DNA of 11,237 nt from Acidobacteriota bacterium (lineage in GTDB: Bacteria > Acidobacteriota > Blastocatellia > Pyrinomonadales > Pyrinomonadaceae). The notes below the pieces were generated by a model that did no database searches, was not told the DNA's origin, and saw only the letters and a list, made by a program, of their open reading frames with translations. Each line of letters begins with the position of its first letter. The stretch's first letter is position 1. The stretch is taken from positions 1 to 11,237 of the forward strand of contig JAKOSS010000678.1 in assembly GCA_029777145.1 (NCBI GenBank), in the 5' to 3' direction. Shown here piece by piece: positions 1 to 6,343 of the stretch. Made by a program: the position numbers and the translations under genes.

Positions 1-860
1 AAGTAGAACGAACGGTCGAGATCCGAAACAAGAAATTCGACGGTTCCCGCGCCGAGATAATTGACGGCCTTCGAGACCATCACCGCACACGCGCCCATTT
101 TCTCGCGCAATTCCGCCGAATTGATCGGTGACGGACATTCTTCGATGACCTTTTGATGACGGCGCTGGATCGAGCATTCGCGCTCGCCGAGATGAACGTG
201 GTTGCCGTGCTTGTCGCTGAAGACCTGAATCTCGATATGACGCGGGCGCACAACGGCCTTTTCGACGTAAACGGAGTCGTCACCGAAGCTCGCCATCGCC
301 TCGCTTTGCGCCGCCTCGAGAGCGTTCTTGAGATCCTCCTCACGATCGACAAGGCGCATTCCCTTTCCGCCGCCGCCGGCCGATGCCTTGAGCATAACCG
401 GATATCCGATCTCACGGGCGATCGCCAGGGCCTCGTCAGTCGACGTCAACGGTTCGGTCGTCCCCGGCACGACCGGCACCCCGGCGTCGATCGCGATCTT
501 GCGCGCCGACATCTTTCCGCCCATGGCGTCCATCGCTTCCGGCGACGGACCGATGAAAGTCAGTCCGGCCTCGGTCACCCGACGCACGAAACCGGCATTT
601 TCTGAAAGGAATCCGTATCCGGGATGGATCGCTTCGGCGCCCGCTCGCTTGGCAACTTCGATGATCTTGTCGCCGCGCAGATAGCTTTCAGAAGAAGGCG
701 GCGGACCGATGTTGTAGGCTTCGTCCGCCATGCGGACATGCAACGCGTCCCGATCGGCATCGGAATAAACCGCAACCGAGGCGATCTTCATCTCGCGGCA
801 CGCCCGAATCACCCGACAGGCGATCTCCCCGCGATTTGCGATCAGAATTTTCTTGAACAT
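1..860 (-). CDS. accC: Biotin carboxylase subunit of an acyl-CoA carboxylase (partial, C-terminus outside window)
   Basis: ATP-dependent carboxylation of biotin, the first half-reaction of acetyl- or propionyl-CoA carboxylase, in the cytoplasm. The visible 286 residues start MFKKILIANRGEIACRVIRA, the classic N-terminus of biotin carboxylase. They continue with HPGYGFLSENA (79-89), the ATP-grasp glycine-rich loop AGGGGKGM (161-168), RPRHIEIQV (205-213) and GERECSIQRRHQKVIEECPSP begins near 226. The reading frame is open to base 1, so the C-terminal half is missing and it cannot be seen whether a biotinyl domain is fused, as in PccA-type alpha subunits. The ADEAYNIGPPPSSESYL stretch (46-61) leans slightly toward the alpha-subunit type. 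The ATG at 860 is chosen because it matches the family start. It lies 8 bp from a heptamer repeat array and no Shine-Dalgarno is visible. It is the last visible gene of the leftward run. The family is near certain; the AccC/PccA distinction is not. Confidence 0.93.
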   Translation of the reverse strand, partial: MFKKILIANRGEIACRVIRACREMKIASVAVYSDADRDALHVRMADEAYNIGPPPSSESYLRGDKIIEVAKRAGAEAIHPGYGFLSENAGFVRRVTEAGLTFIGPSPEAMDAMGGKMSARKIAIDAGVPVVPGTTEPLTSTDEALAIAREIGYPVMLKASAGGGGKGMRLVDREEDLKNALEAAQSEAMASFGDDSVYVEKAVVRPRHIEIQVFSDKHGNHVHLGERECSIQRRHQKVIEECPSPINSAELREKMGACAVMVSKAVNYLGAGTVEFLVSDLDRSFY

Positions 861-868
861 AACGTTTC

Positions 869-891
869 GGTGGTCAGTGGTCAGTGGTCAG
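869..891. repeat. Heptamer array, GTGGTCA type (left arm of site I)
   Basis: About three tandem units of the 7-mer GTGGTCA. They are the inverse of the CCACTGN units at 982-1044, so the two blocks form inverted arms around the material at 892-981. The unit is the same as the large arm at 2951-3081. Confidence 0.85.
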
Positions 892-901
892 ATCAATTTT
901 T

Positions 902-936
902 GATTTGCGATTTGCGATTTGCGATTTGCGATTTGC
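902..936. repeat. Five perfect copies of the heptamer GATTTGC (site I core)
   Basis: GATTTGC repeats exactly five times with no interruption. It differs in sequence from the neighbouring blocks but has the same 7-bp period. A related unit occurs downstream of the glycosyltransferase gene (8865-8891). Confidence 0.95.
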
Positions 937-939
937 GAC

Positions 940-1044
940 CCACCGTCTACTCACTACCATCTACTGTCTACTGTCTCGCGACCACTGCCCACTGCTCACC
1001 GCTGACTGCTCACCGCTCACTGCCCACTGCCCACTGACCACTGC
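940..1044. repeat. Fifteen in-phase degenerate heptamers (site I core and right arm)
   Basis: Fifteen consecutive 7-bp units in one phase. The first few are of CTACTGT type (from 947) and the rest of CCACTGC/TCACCGC type (from 982). The array ends directly against the complement of the DUF3592-like gene's TGA stop (1045-1047). Read in the direction of transcription, TGA plus the next four bases (GCAG) matches the TGAGCRG variants of the unit. The right part is the inverse of the arm at 869-891. Confidence 0.9.
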
Positions 1045-1332
1045 TCAAACAATTATCGCATTTCCGGGGTTCTTTGTGTCATAGCGGATGCCGACTTTCG
1101 CCCCCGGCGCGTAACGTATCGGATCGGCCCGCTGTTCGGCGGTTAGCCGTTCTGACGACTCGAAATCCGTCCCCGCGACCGAGTACGTGAAATATGCCAT
1201 CTCGTCGTCGCCGTTCATCTCGGTGTCGATTATCGTGCCATCCGTGAGCCGGCCGTTCTTGAGTAAGGCGGCGCGTCGTTCACCGTCGCTGACCGGCTTT
1301 CTGCGGCGCTTGAAGATCCCCAAAATTCCCAT
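1045..1332 (-). CDS. DUF3592-like small protein
   Basis: A 95-residue protein of unknown function. After a basic N-terminus (FKRRRK, 7-12) comes a short beta-rich region: GTIIDTEMNGDDEMAYFTYS (32-51), then ERLTAEQRADPIRYAPGAKVGI and a C-terminal YDTKNPGNAIIV. The ending, in which a 'GxxVxIRYDxxNPxxA' pattern follows a short strand, resembles DUF3592-type domains often found beside small membrane proteins. No transmembrane segment or signal peptide is visible. Its ATG follows the upstream gene's TGA after a single base, with GGA 6 nt upstream, so translation is probably coupled to the PGPGW-like gene. The assignment is by eye and only moderately firm. Confidence 0.75.
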   Translation of the reverse strand: MGILGIFKRRRKPVSDGERRAALLKNGRLTDGTIIDTEMNGDDEMAYFTYSVAGTDFESSERLTAEQRADPIRYAPGAKVGIRYDTKNPGNAIIV

Positions 1333-1333
1333 G

Positions 1334-1759
1334 TCAATCCATCAAAAACGGAGGTTTGTCGTACTTTGCCCGCAACTTGTTGACCGCCCCCAAAACGGTC
1401 GGACGCTTGATGATGCGGGCCTCAAGCGGACGTTTTCCCGGAATATCGATCATGATCAGCCCCAACAAGATCGTGAGAATGCCCTGTCCGGGAACGCCCG
1501 GAAGCGACAGAATGATCCCGAGCACGATCAAAAACATGCCGAAGACGTTCTTGGCGATCACCACGCCCCAGCGCACGATCCACGGACTGTCCGGCATGAA
1601 ATCCTGTTGATAGTGGGTACTGAAGTAATTCTCGGGCAGTTTGACCATGACGATCGCGATCGCCGCAAAGCTAACGCCGAGGGACAGGAAGAAGAGTCCG
1701 ACACCGACAAGCACCTGATTCAACGTCAGCGAATCCCAAAAACTCGCCAGCCAATTCAT
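1334..1759 (-). CDS. PGPGW-type putative transmembrane protein
   Basis: A 141-residue integral membrane protein. Hydrophobic segments lie at about 14-40 and 64-86, followed by the loop PGVPGQG (87-93) and a third short hydrophobic stretch ILTILLGLIMIDI (94-106). The Pro-Gly-rich loop before the last helix is the hallmark of the PGPGW family of small membrane proteins, whose function is unknown. The C-terminus (LRAKYDKPPFLMD) is cytosolic-looking and basic to mixed. The ATG at 1759 follows the phosphatidyltransferase stop by 4 bp, and the gene is followed after 1 bp by the DUF3592-like gene. The three genes therefore form a tight co-transcribed set, suggesting a membrane or lipid-related role (inference). 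An A/G-rich stretch containing AAAGGG precedes the start. Confidence 0.8.
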   Translation of the reverse strand: MNWLASFWDSLTLNQVLVGVGLFFLSLGVSFAAIAIVMVKLPENYFSTHYQQDFMPDSPWIVRWGVVIAKNVFGMFLIVLGIILSLPGVPGQGILTILLGLIMIDIPGKRPLEARIIKRPTVLGAVNKLRAKYDKPPFLMD

Positions 1760-1763
1760 ATTT

Positions 1764-2399
1764 CTACCCTTTTTCGTCGAGTTTGCGGAATTCCTGCCAC
1801 GTGTAGATCATGCGGTGTACGAACGTCCACAACGATCCGACCGCGAGCACCCACAGGACCTGCGGCATGCGGTTGAACAGAAAAAAGTCCGAGTTCCAGT
1901 CCCAGGTGGACAGCGCACCGATGATGAACAGCACGATCCGCTCGGGCCGCTGCAAGAATCCGACGTTCGCCTTCACGCCGAAGGCCTCGGCGCGGGCCGT
2001 CGTGTAGCTGACCATGACCGATCCGATCCAGCCGACACCGGCCAGAAAGACATTCAGGATCGAATGCTGGGGCGTATTCCCGGCATAAAAGACCATGATC
2101 CCGAGAAAGCACACCATGTCGGACACACGATCAAGCGATGAGTCCAGAAATCCGCCGAACCGCGTCACGTTTCCGGTCAACCGCGCGACGTTGCCGTCGA
2201 GCATGTCAAAAAGATTCGCGACGAGCAGTACGACGCCGGCCCAAAAGAACTCGCCGATCCCGAACAATATGCCGCAACCGACGTTGATCATGACGCCGAT
2301 CGCGGTCAGGATGTTCGGATGAACTCCGGCAGACGCGAGTGATCGGACCATCGCGTTGATGATCTTCATCGCTCCTCTGCCAATGCTTGCTCCAAACAT
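1764..2399 (-). CDS. CDP-alcohol phosphatidyltransferase family protein
   Basis: Transfers a phosphatidyl group from a CDP-linked lipid to a hydroxyl acceptor in the membrane; the acceptor cannot be read from sequence. The complete family signature is present: D65-x2-D68-G-x2-A-R73-x8-G82-x3-D86-x3-D90, whose aspartates bind the metal ions. Around it are several hydrophobic helices (about 30-62, 95-107, 116-132, 152-163, 180-195). The later RAEAFGVKANVGFLQRPER (136-154) resembles phosphatidylinositol-phosphate/archaetidylinositol-phosphate synthase-type members, but this is a weak hint. Length is 211 aa, usual for the family. The start at 2399 (MFGASIGRG) is chosen because residues further upstream would be encoded by the heptamer repeat. 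An alternative ATG at 2369 has AGAGGAG just upstream (2-4 nt spacing) and would give 201 aa. The stop is TAG. Confidence 0.9.
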   Translation of the reverse strand: MFGASIGRGAMKIINAMVRSLASAGVHPNILTAIGVMINVGCGILFGIGEFFWAGVVLLVANLFDMLDGNVARLTGNVTRFGGFLDSSLDRVSDMVCFLGIMVFYAGNTPQHSILNVFLAGVGWIGSVMVSYTTARAEAFGVKANVGFLQRPERIVLFIIGALSTWDWNSDFFLFNRMPQVLWVLAVGSLWTFVHRMIYTWQEFRKLDEKG

Positions 2400-2409
2400 A
2401 AACCCAACT

Positions 2410-2480
2410 GGGAATCGGGATTTGGGATTGGGGATTCGTCTCAAAACAAATCCGCAATCGGCAATCCGAAGTCCGCAATC
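2410..2480. repeat. Inverted heptamer arrays filling the greA-phosphatidyltransferase gap (site II)
   Basis: Four GGGATTN-type heptamers (2410-2437) face about four and a half AATCCGC-type heptamers (2449-2480) across an 11-bp spacer. The arms are imperfect inverse complements. The right arm runs into the greA stop: the GA of TGA is the start of the first GATTGCG unit in transcription sense. The left arm ends 10 bp before the chosen start of the phosphatidyltransferase. Confidence 0.85.
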
Positions 2481-2943
2481 AACTCTCGTGTATCGTCGTC
2501 AATCGGTAGATCTCGAAATTCCTGAAGCCGGTGGGTGTTTTCACCTTTACTTCGTCGCCCTCTTCCTTGCCCATCAGTGCCTGGCCGATCGGTGAAACCG
2601 TCGAGATCAGCCCATTCTCAGGGTCACTTTCTTCCGAAGTCACCAGCCGGTACGTGATCTTTTCCTCCTTGTCGATATCAAATAGGACGACGGTCGATCC
2701 GTACGCGATGCGGTCGGTCGGGATCTTCGTGAGATCGATCGATTCGACCTCGCTCAAACGTTGCCTGAGCTGCATGATCCGTGCGGTCACCACCGACTGT
2801 CGCTCAAGCGCCGCCTTATATTCCGCGTTCTCCCGCAGATCGCCGTATTCCCGTGCCTTTTGAATCTCCTTCGGAAGTTTGAAATGAAGCTCTTCTTCGA
2901 GCTCGCTCAACTCCGCCTGTAACTTTTGTCTGACTGCTTCCAT
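2479..2943 (-). CDS. greA: Transcription elongation factor GreA
   Basis: Rescues backtracked RNA polymerase by stimulating cleavage of the nascent transcript through the secondary channel. At 154 aa it is close to the usual GreA length of about 158. The N-terminal coiled-coil hairpin (about 1-75) carries the tip motif GDLRENAEY (34-42). D35 and E38 correspond to the catalytic acidic pair of the Gre family. The C-terminal FKBP-like domain (about 80-154) includes [16 protein letters not shown] (116-131) and ends in [10 protein letters not shown]. The ATG at 2943 sits 7 bp from the large heptamer array at 2951 and has no obvious Shine-Dalgarno. It lies between pfk and the lipid gene set on the same strand, with both gaps composed of repeats, so whether it is co-transcribed with them is unclear. 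Confidence 0.97.
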   Translation of the reverse strand: MEAVRQKLQAELSELEEELHFKLPKEIQKAREYGDLRENAEYKAALERQSVVTARIMQLRQRLSEVESIDLTKIPTDRIAYGSTVVLFDIDKEEKITYRLVTSEESDPENGLISTVSPIGQALMGKEEGDEVKVKTPTGFRNFEIYRLTTIHES

Positions 2944-2950
2944 AAGATTT

Positions 2951-3081
2951 CAGTGGTCGGTGGTCAGTGGCCAGTGGTCGGTGGTCGGTGGTCAGTGGCC
3001 AGTGGTCGATGGTCAGTGGTCAGTGGTCAGTGGTCGGTGGTCAGTGGTCAGTGGTCAGTGGTCAGTGGTCAGTGGTCAGTG
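2951..3081. repeat. Eighteen-unit CAGTGGT heptamer array (left arm of site III)
   Basis: Eighteen complete in-phase 7-bp units from 2951 to 3076 plus a partial unit. The units are mostly CAGTGGT with variants CGGTGGT, CAGTGGC and CGATGGT. Bases 3013-3052 are the perfect inverse complement of 3455-3494. Confidence 0.97.
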
Positions 3082-3109
3082 CAAATTACTCGTAGTTGCC
3101 TGACGACGT

Positions 3110-3438
3110 CTACTGCCTACCGTCTACTGCCTGCTGCCTACCGTCTACTGTCTACGGTCTACCGTCTACTGCCTTCCGTCTACTGCCTGCTGCCTACCGT
3201 CTACTGCCTACCGTCTACTGCCTACCGTCTACTGCCTACCGTCTACCGTCTACTGCCTACCGTCTACTGTCTACCGTCTACTGTCTACTGTCTACCGTCT
3301 ACCGTCTACCGTCTACTGCCTACCGTCTACCGTCTACCGTCTACTGTCTACCGTCTTCTGTCTACCGTCTACCGTCTACACCCTACCGTCTACTGCCTAC
3401 CGTCTACTGTCTACTGCCTACAGTCTACTGCCTACCGT
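3110..3438. repeat. Forty-seven-unit CTACYGY heptamer array (core of site III)
   Basis: Exactly 47 consecutive 7-bp units with consensus CTACYGY (mainly CTACCGT, CTACTGC and CTACTGT), all in one phase without a single insertion or deletion. Rare variants are CTGCTGC, CTACACC and CTACAGT. Read on the minus strand, the direction of pfk transcription, the unit contains TAG in most copies, so all three frames are closed repeatedly. Confidence 0.98.
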
Positions 3439-3453
3439 TTAGGCCGAGCCTAC

Positions 3454-3494
3454 GACTGACCACTGACCACCGACCACTGACCACTGACCACTGA
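3454..3494. repeat. CCACTGA heptamer array (right arm of site III)
   Basis: Five units of CCACTGA type plus a partial one, ending 3 bp before the complement of the pfk TGA stop (3498-3500). Bases 3455-3494 pair perfectly with 3013-3052, including the single variant unit (CCACCGA here, TCGGTGG there) at the matching position. Confidence 0.97.
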
Positions 3495-3497
3495 TCC

Positions 3498-4583
3498 TCA
3501 CAATTTCGCTTCATTCGGTGCCGCGAACGAGATGCCGATGTCGCGGGCGGTCCGTACGAGCTGCCCGTCGATGCTCACCTTCTTGATGTTCGCGACGGCG
3601 TCCGCGAGCGGCACCGTGGTCACGGTTCCGGCCTGTAACGCGACCATTTTTCCGGTCTGTCCATTGAGCAACGCACGAACGGCGCAGGCGCCGAAATTCG
3701 TCCCGAGCATCCGGTCGAATGCGTTCGGGCTGCCGCCGCGCTGAAGATGGCCGAGCACGACGCACCGCGATTCCTTTCCGGTTTCGGCCTCGATCCGGCG
3801 GCGCAAATGGCTTCCGACGCCGCCGAGCCTGAGCGCTTCCTTGTCGAGATAGATCGGCTGCGTTCCGACCTCGACCGCGCCTTCGGCAACGACCACGACG
3901 GTGAATCTCGATCCGCTCTTTTCGCGTGCCTTGATCTTGTCGACGATCGAATCAAACGAAAACGGAATCTCAGGCACGAGGATCACGTCCGCACTGCCCG
4001 CGAGGCCCGCGTGGAGCGCAATCCAACCGGTATTTCGGCCCATGACCTCGAGCAGCATCACCCGATCGTGCGAAGCGGCCGTCGTATGCAGACGGTCGAG
4101 CGCTTCGGTCGCGATATCGATCGCGGTCATAAATCCGAATGTCAGTTCGGTTGCGGACAAATCATTGTCGATCGTCTTCGGGACTCCGATCACCGGAAAT
4201 CCGTGTTTGTGGAACTGTTCCGCGATCGCGAGCGTCCCTTCCCCGCCGATCACGATAAGCGCCTCGATCTCGAGCGCGCGGAGGTTGGCGATCGCTTCAG
4301 TGATCGGCATCTCCGGGATCACGAGCTTTCCGTCAATAATCTTCGCGAAGCTTCCCTTGTTGCGGGTTCCGAGAATGGTTCCGCCGCGCGGCAGGATCCC
4401 GCTGACGGCCTTCATTCCAAGTTTGATCACCTTCGGTTCACCGAGAATTCCCTCGAAACTGTCTTCGATCCCGATGCATTTCATTCCAAACTCGCCGTGA
4501 GCGGTTCGGACAACGGCACGAATTACCGCATTGAGTCCGGGGGCGTCGCCGCCTCCCGTCAGAACTCCGATCTGTTTATACAT
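3498..4583 (-). CDS. pfkA: 6-phosphofructokinase, group III-like (PfkA superfamily)
   Basis: Phosphorylates fructose 6-phosphate to fructose 1,6-bisphosphate in glycolysis, cytoplasmic. At 361 aa it has TGGGDAPGLNAVIR (9-22) for nucleotide binding, GGEGT (113-117), PKTIDND (135-141) with catalytic D139, MGRNTGW (181-187) for sugar-phosphate binding, and GHLQRGGSPNAFDR near the C-terminus. The phosphoryl-donor positions are mixed. G116 (Gly104 of E. coli PfkA) is typical of ATP use, while K136 (Gly124 in E. coli) is typical of PPi-type and group III enzymes. The overall sequence strongly recalls Streptomyces-type ATP-PFK, so ATP use is the better guess. The ATG at 4583 (MYKQIGVLTGGG) is the family start; a longer in-frame extension to 4700 would run through the divergent promoter region. 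No Shine-Dalgarno is visible. A TAGAAT that could be a -10 box lies on the minus strand at 4600-4595, only about 12 bp upstream. Confidence 0.96.
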   Translation of the reverse strand: MYKQIGVLTGGGDAPGLNAVIRAVVRTAHGEFGMKCIGIEDSFEGILGEPKVIKLGMKAVSGILPRGGTILGTRNKGSFAKIIDGKLVIPEMPITEAIANLRALEIEALIVIGGEGTLAIAEQFHKHGFPVIGVPKTIDNDLSATELTFGFMTAIDIATEALDRLHTTAASHDRVMLLEVMGRNTGWIALHAGLAGSADVILVPEIPFSFDSIVDKIKAREKSGSRFTVVVVAEGAVEVGTQPIYLDKEALRLGGVGSHLRRRIEAETGKESRCVVLGHLQRGGSPNAFDRMLGTNFGACAVRALLNGQTGKMVALQAGTVTTVPLADAVANIKKVSIDGQLVRTARDIGISFAAPNEAKL

Positions 4584-4757
4584 AAAGAAACGTGATTCTA
4601 AGCAACAAAGTCTGTATTTTACATTATGAGCGGGCAAACTCTGAAACCGGGCGAACGACCGCGATGCGACATCCCGGCGATCGGCCAAAACGCATTCCAA
4701 GCGTCGGGAACATCGCGGATTTCAGCACGGCATGACGGCCCGATTCAGCCTGAACTT

Positions 4758-5909
4758 ATGTCAAAAGCCTATGTCACGAAAGCCGGCGCGAAACGTGTGC
4801 GCGGCGGACACCTTTGGATCTACAAGAGCGACGTGAAGAGCGTCGACGGAACCGCCGGAGCGGTCGTCGAGGTCTTCGACGAAGCCTCGAACTTCGTCGG
4901 AAAGGCGCTTTACAGCGATTCGTCGGAGATCCGGCTGCGAATCGTGACAACTCGCGACGAGCCAACGGACGACGCATTCTGGCGACGGCGGATCGTCGAG
5001 TCAGCAGCGCGGCGCTCGATCACGTCGGGAAATGCCTGTCGCATCGTCAATTCGGAAGCGGATCTTTTGCCGTCGCTCACGATCGACAACTACAACGGCG
5101 TCTTCGTGATCCAGACGCTCAGTCAGGGGACGGAAACGCTGAAGGAAAAGATAGTCGGGATCATCGCCGACGAATTCGCGCCCATCGCGATCGTTGAACG
5201 CAATGATGCGAAGGTCCGTTTGCGTGAGAATCTTCCGCTCGTCAATTCCGTGCTTTTCGGCGAGGTTCCGGAACCGCATTTCATCGAACAGAACGGACTG
5301 CAGTTCCGCGTTGCACCGCTCGGCGGACAAAAGACAGGTTCATTTGTCGACCAGCGTGAGAACCATGTCGCCGCGCGCGGGTATGCCCGGGGACGCGCAC
5401 TCGACTGCTTCACATTTGCGGGAGGCTTCGCATTGAACCTGGCACAAGTTTGCGACGACGTTCTCGGTCTCGACATTTCCGACGATGCCGTCGCCGCCGC
5501 GCGCGCAAATGCCGAACTCAACGGGATTACCAATGTTCGCTTTGAATCGGCAAACGTTTTCGACGCTCTTCGCGAATACGAAAAACGCGGCGAAAGATTC
5601 GATACGATCGTTCTCGATCCGCCGGCCTTCGTCAAAACAAAGGCCGCGCTGAGATCAGCCGCGCGCGGCTACAAAGAGATCAATCTTCGCGCGCTCAAAC
5701 TGCTCAATCCCGGTGGAACGCTGATCACCTGCAGTTGCTCGTATCATTTCACCGAACCTATTTTTCTTGAAACGATGGAAGAAGCGGCGCGCGACGCAAA
5801 ACGCCGTCTGCATCTGATCGAAAAACGCATGCAGTCGTCCGACCACCCGGTGCTGCTCGGAGTACCCGAGACTTATTACCTCAAATGCCTCGTGTTCCGG
5901 GCGATCTAA
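4758..5909 (+). CDS. rlmI: RlmI-type class I SAM-dependent rRNA (cytosine-5) methyltransferase
   Basis: Predicted to methylate a cytosine C5 of 23S rRNA, as E. coli RlmI does. At 383 aa it is near RlmI (396 aa). An N-terminal PUA-like RNA-binding domain (about 3-75, with RGGHLWIYKSDV) is followed by a central region and a Rossmann methyltransferase domain: GSFVDQRENH (194-203), SAM motif I LDCFTFAGGFALN (215-227), acidic LDISDD (238-243), VLDPPAF (285-291) and TCSCS (324-328). C327 aligns with the conserved Cys of RlmI; C325 is an additional neighbour. The C-terminal SSDHPVLLGVPETYYLK also fits. The start at 4758 is chosen because the PUA domain begins there. An in-frame ATG at 4626 would add 44 residues with no family resemblance. 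No strong Shine-Dalgarno is seen at either start. It is divergent from pfk, and its TAA overlaps the stop of the convergent lipoprotein-like gene. The exact target base is unproven. Confidence 0.88.
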   Translation: MSKAYVTKAGAKRVRGGHLWIYKSDVKSVDGTAGAVVEVFDEASNFVGKALYSDSSEIRLRIVTTRDEPTDDAFWRRRIVESAARRSITSGNACRIVNSEADLLPSLTIDNYNGVFVIQTLSQGTETLKEKIVGIIADEFAPIAIVERNDAKVRLRENLPLVNSVLFGEVPEPHFIEQNGLQFRVAPLGGQKTGSFVDQRENHVAARGYARGRALDCFTFAGGFALNLAQVCDDVLGLDISDDAVAAARANAELNGITNVRFESANVFDALREYEKRGERFDTIVLDPPAFVKTKAALRSAARGYKEINLRALKLLNPGGTLITCSCSYHFTEPIFLETMEEAARDAKRRLHLIEKRMQSSDHPVLLGVPETYYLKCLVFRAI

Positions 5910-6343
5910 TCCAGATTCAGCTTATTGGAGTCGATGTTGAATCCGGCGAGACGGACGTCTTCGCCTTTGATCTGAAAAATGAACGACTCGATCGCCGTAT
6001 CTTGTTCGTACCGGGTCGAGTAGGTCATTGACAGAAGAATTCCGTCGGCGGTCGTGTTGACGCGCCACTGTTTGAGGTCGGATCGGCCGGCCGCGCCAAG
6101 TTTGCTTCTGACAGTTCGGAGCAACGCGGTCGTTTCATCCCTGGCGGCAACCTGTTTGTACATTTCCGACGCCCCGTCGTAGATGGCATCGAATTGTTCG
6201 GCGTTGAATCGGTCGTGAAATTCCGCCACTCCCCGTTCGCCGCGCGCTTTACCTTCAGAGAAATCAGCGCAGCCAAATCCCGAGAGCGTGATCACGATGA
6301 GGCACAGGCTGAAAATGATCCGGATCCGCTTCATTCCGATCAT
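5906..6343 (-). CDS. Small lipoprotein-like exported protein of unknown function
   Basis: A 145-residue protein not assigned to a named family. The N-terminus is a typical export signal: basic (MKRIRI), hydrophobic IIFSLCLIVITLSGF, then GC at 24-25. C25 would be the lipidated residue, but the lipobox (GFGC) lacks the usual Leu at -3, so lipidation is likely rather than certain. The mature part has a helical stretch (GERGVAEFHDRFNAEQFDAI begins near 35) and beta-rich pieces (WRVNTTADGILLSMTYSTRY, then IESFIFQIKGEDVRLAGFNI). This layout resembles NTF2-like small folds such as DUF4019/DUF3887 proteins (weak inference). Its ATG overlaps the S41 protease TGA as ATGA, implying translational coupling and possibly a shared envelope role. 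An alternative ATG lies at 6334. Its TAG overlaps the TAA of the convergent rlmI gene. Confidence 0.82.
   Translation of the reverse strand: MIGMKRIRIIFSLCLIVITLSGFGCADFSEGKARGERGVAEFHDRFNAEQFDAIYDGASEMYKQVAARDETTALLRTVRSKLGAAGRSDLKQWRVNTTADGILLSMTYSTRYEQDTAIESFIFQIKGEDVRLAGFNIDSNKLNLD

Noticed and set aside
624..1084. Plus-strand open frames of 137 and 66 residues across the repeat at 869-1044.
   Set aside because: One begins antisense inside the biotin carboxylase gene and both run through heptamers; no coding features.
3110..3438. CRISPR array.
   Set aside because: The 7-bp units are contiguous with no unique spacers of 25-45 bp, and no cas genes are nearby.
2926..3494. Two long plus-strand open frames of 177 and 132 residues made of repeating seven-residue peptides ([11 protein letters not shown]).
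   Set aside because: They are translations of the CTACYGY array. Because 7 is not a multiple of 3, all frames give the same kind of periodic peptide, and the plus-strand sense of the array happens to lack stops. No ribosome site, no family resemblance, antisense to the pfk-greA direction.
3747..4595. Plus-strand 282-residue open frame opposite phosphofructokinase.
   Set aside because: Shadow of a GC-rich gene. The minus-strand product is a full, motif-complete PFK, and this frame resembles no protein family.
4626..4757. N-terminal extension of the RlmI-type protein from the ATG at 4626.
   Set aside because: The 44 added residues show no PUA-like sequence, and family members start near 4758.
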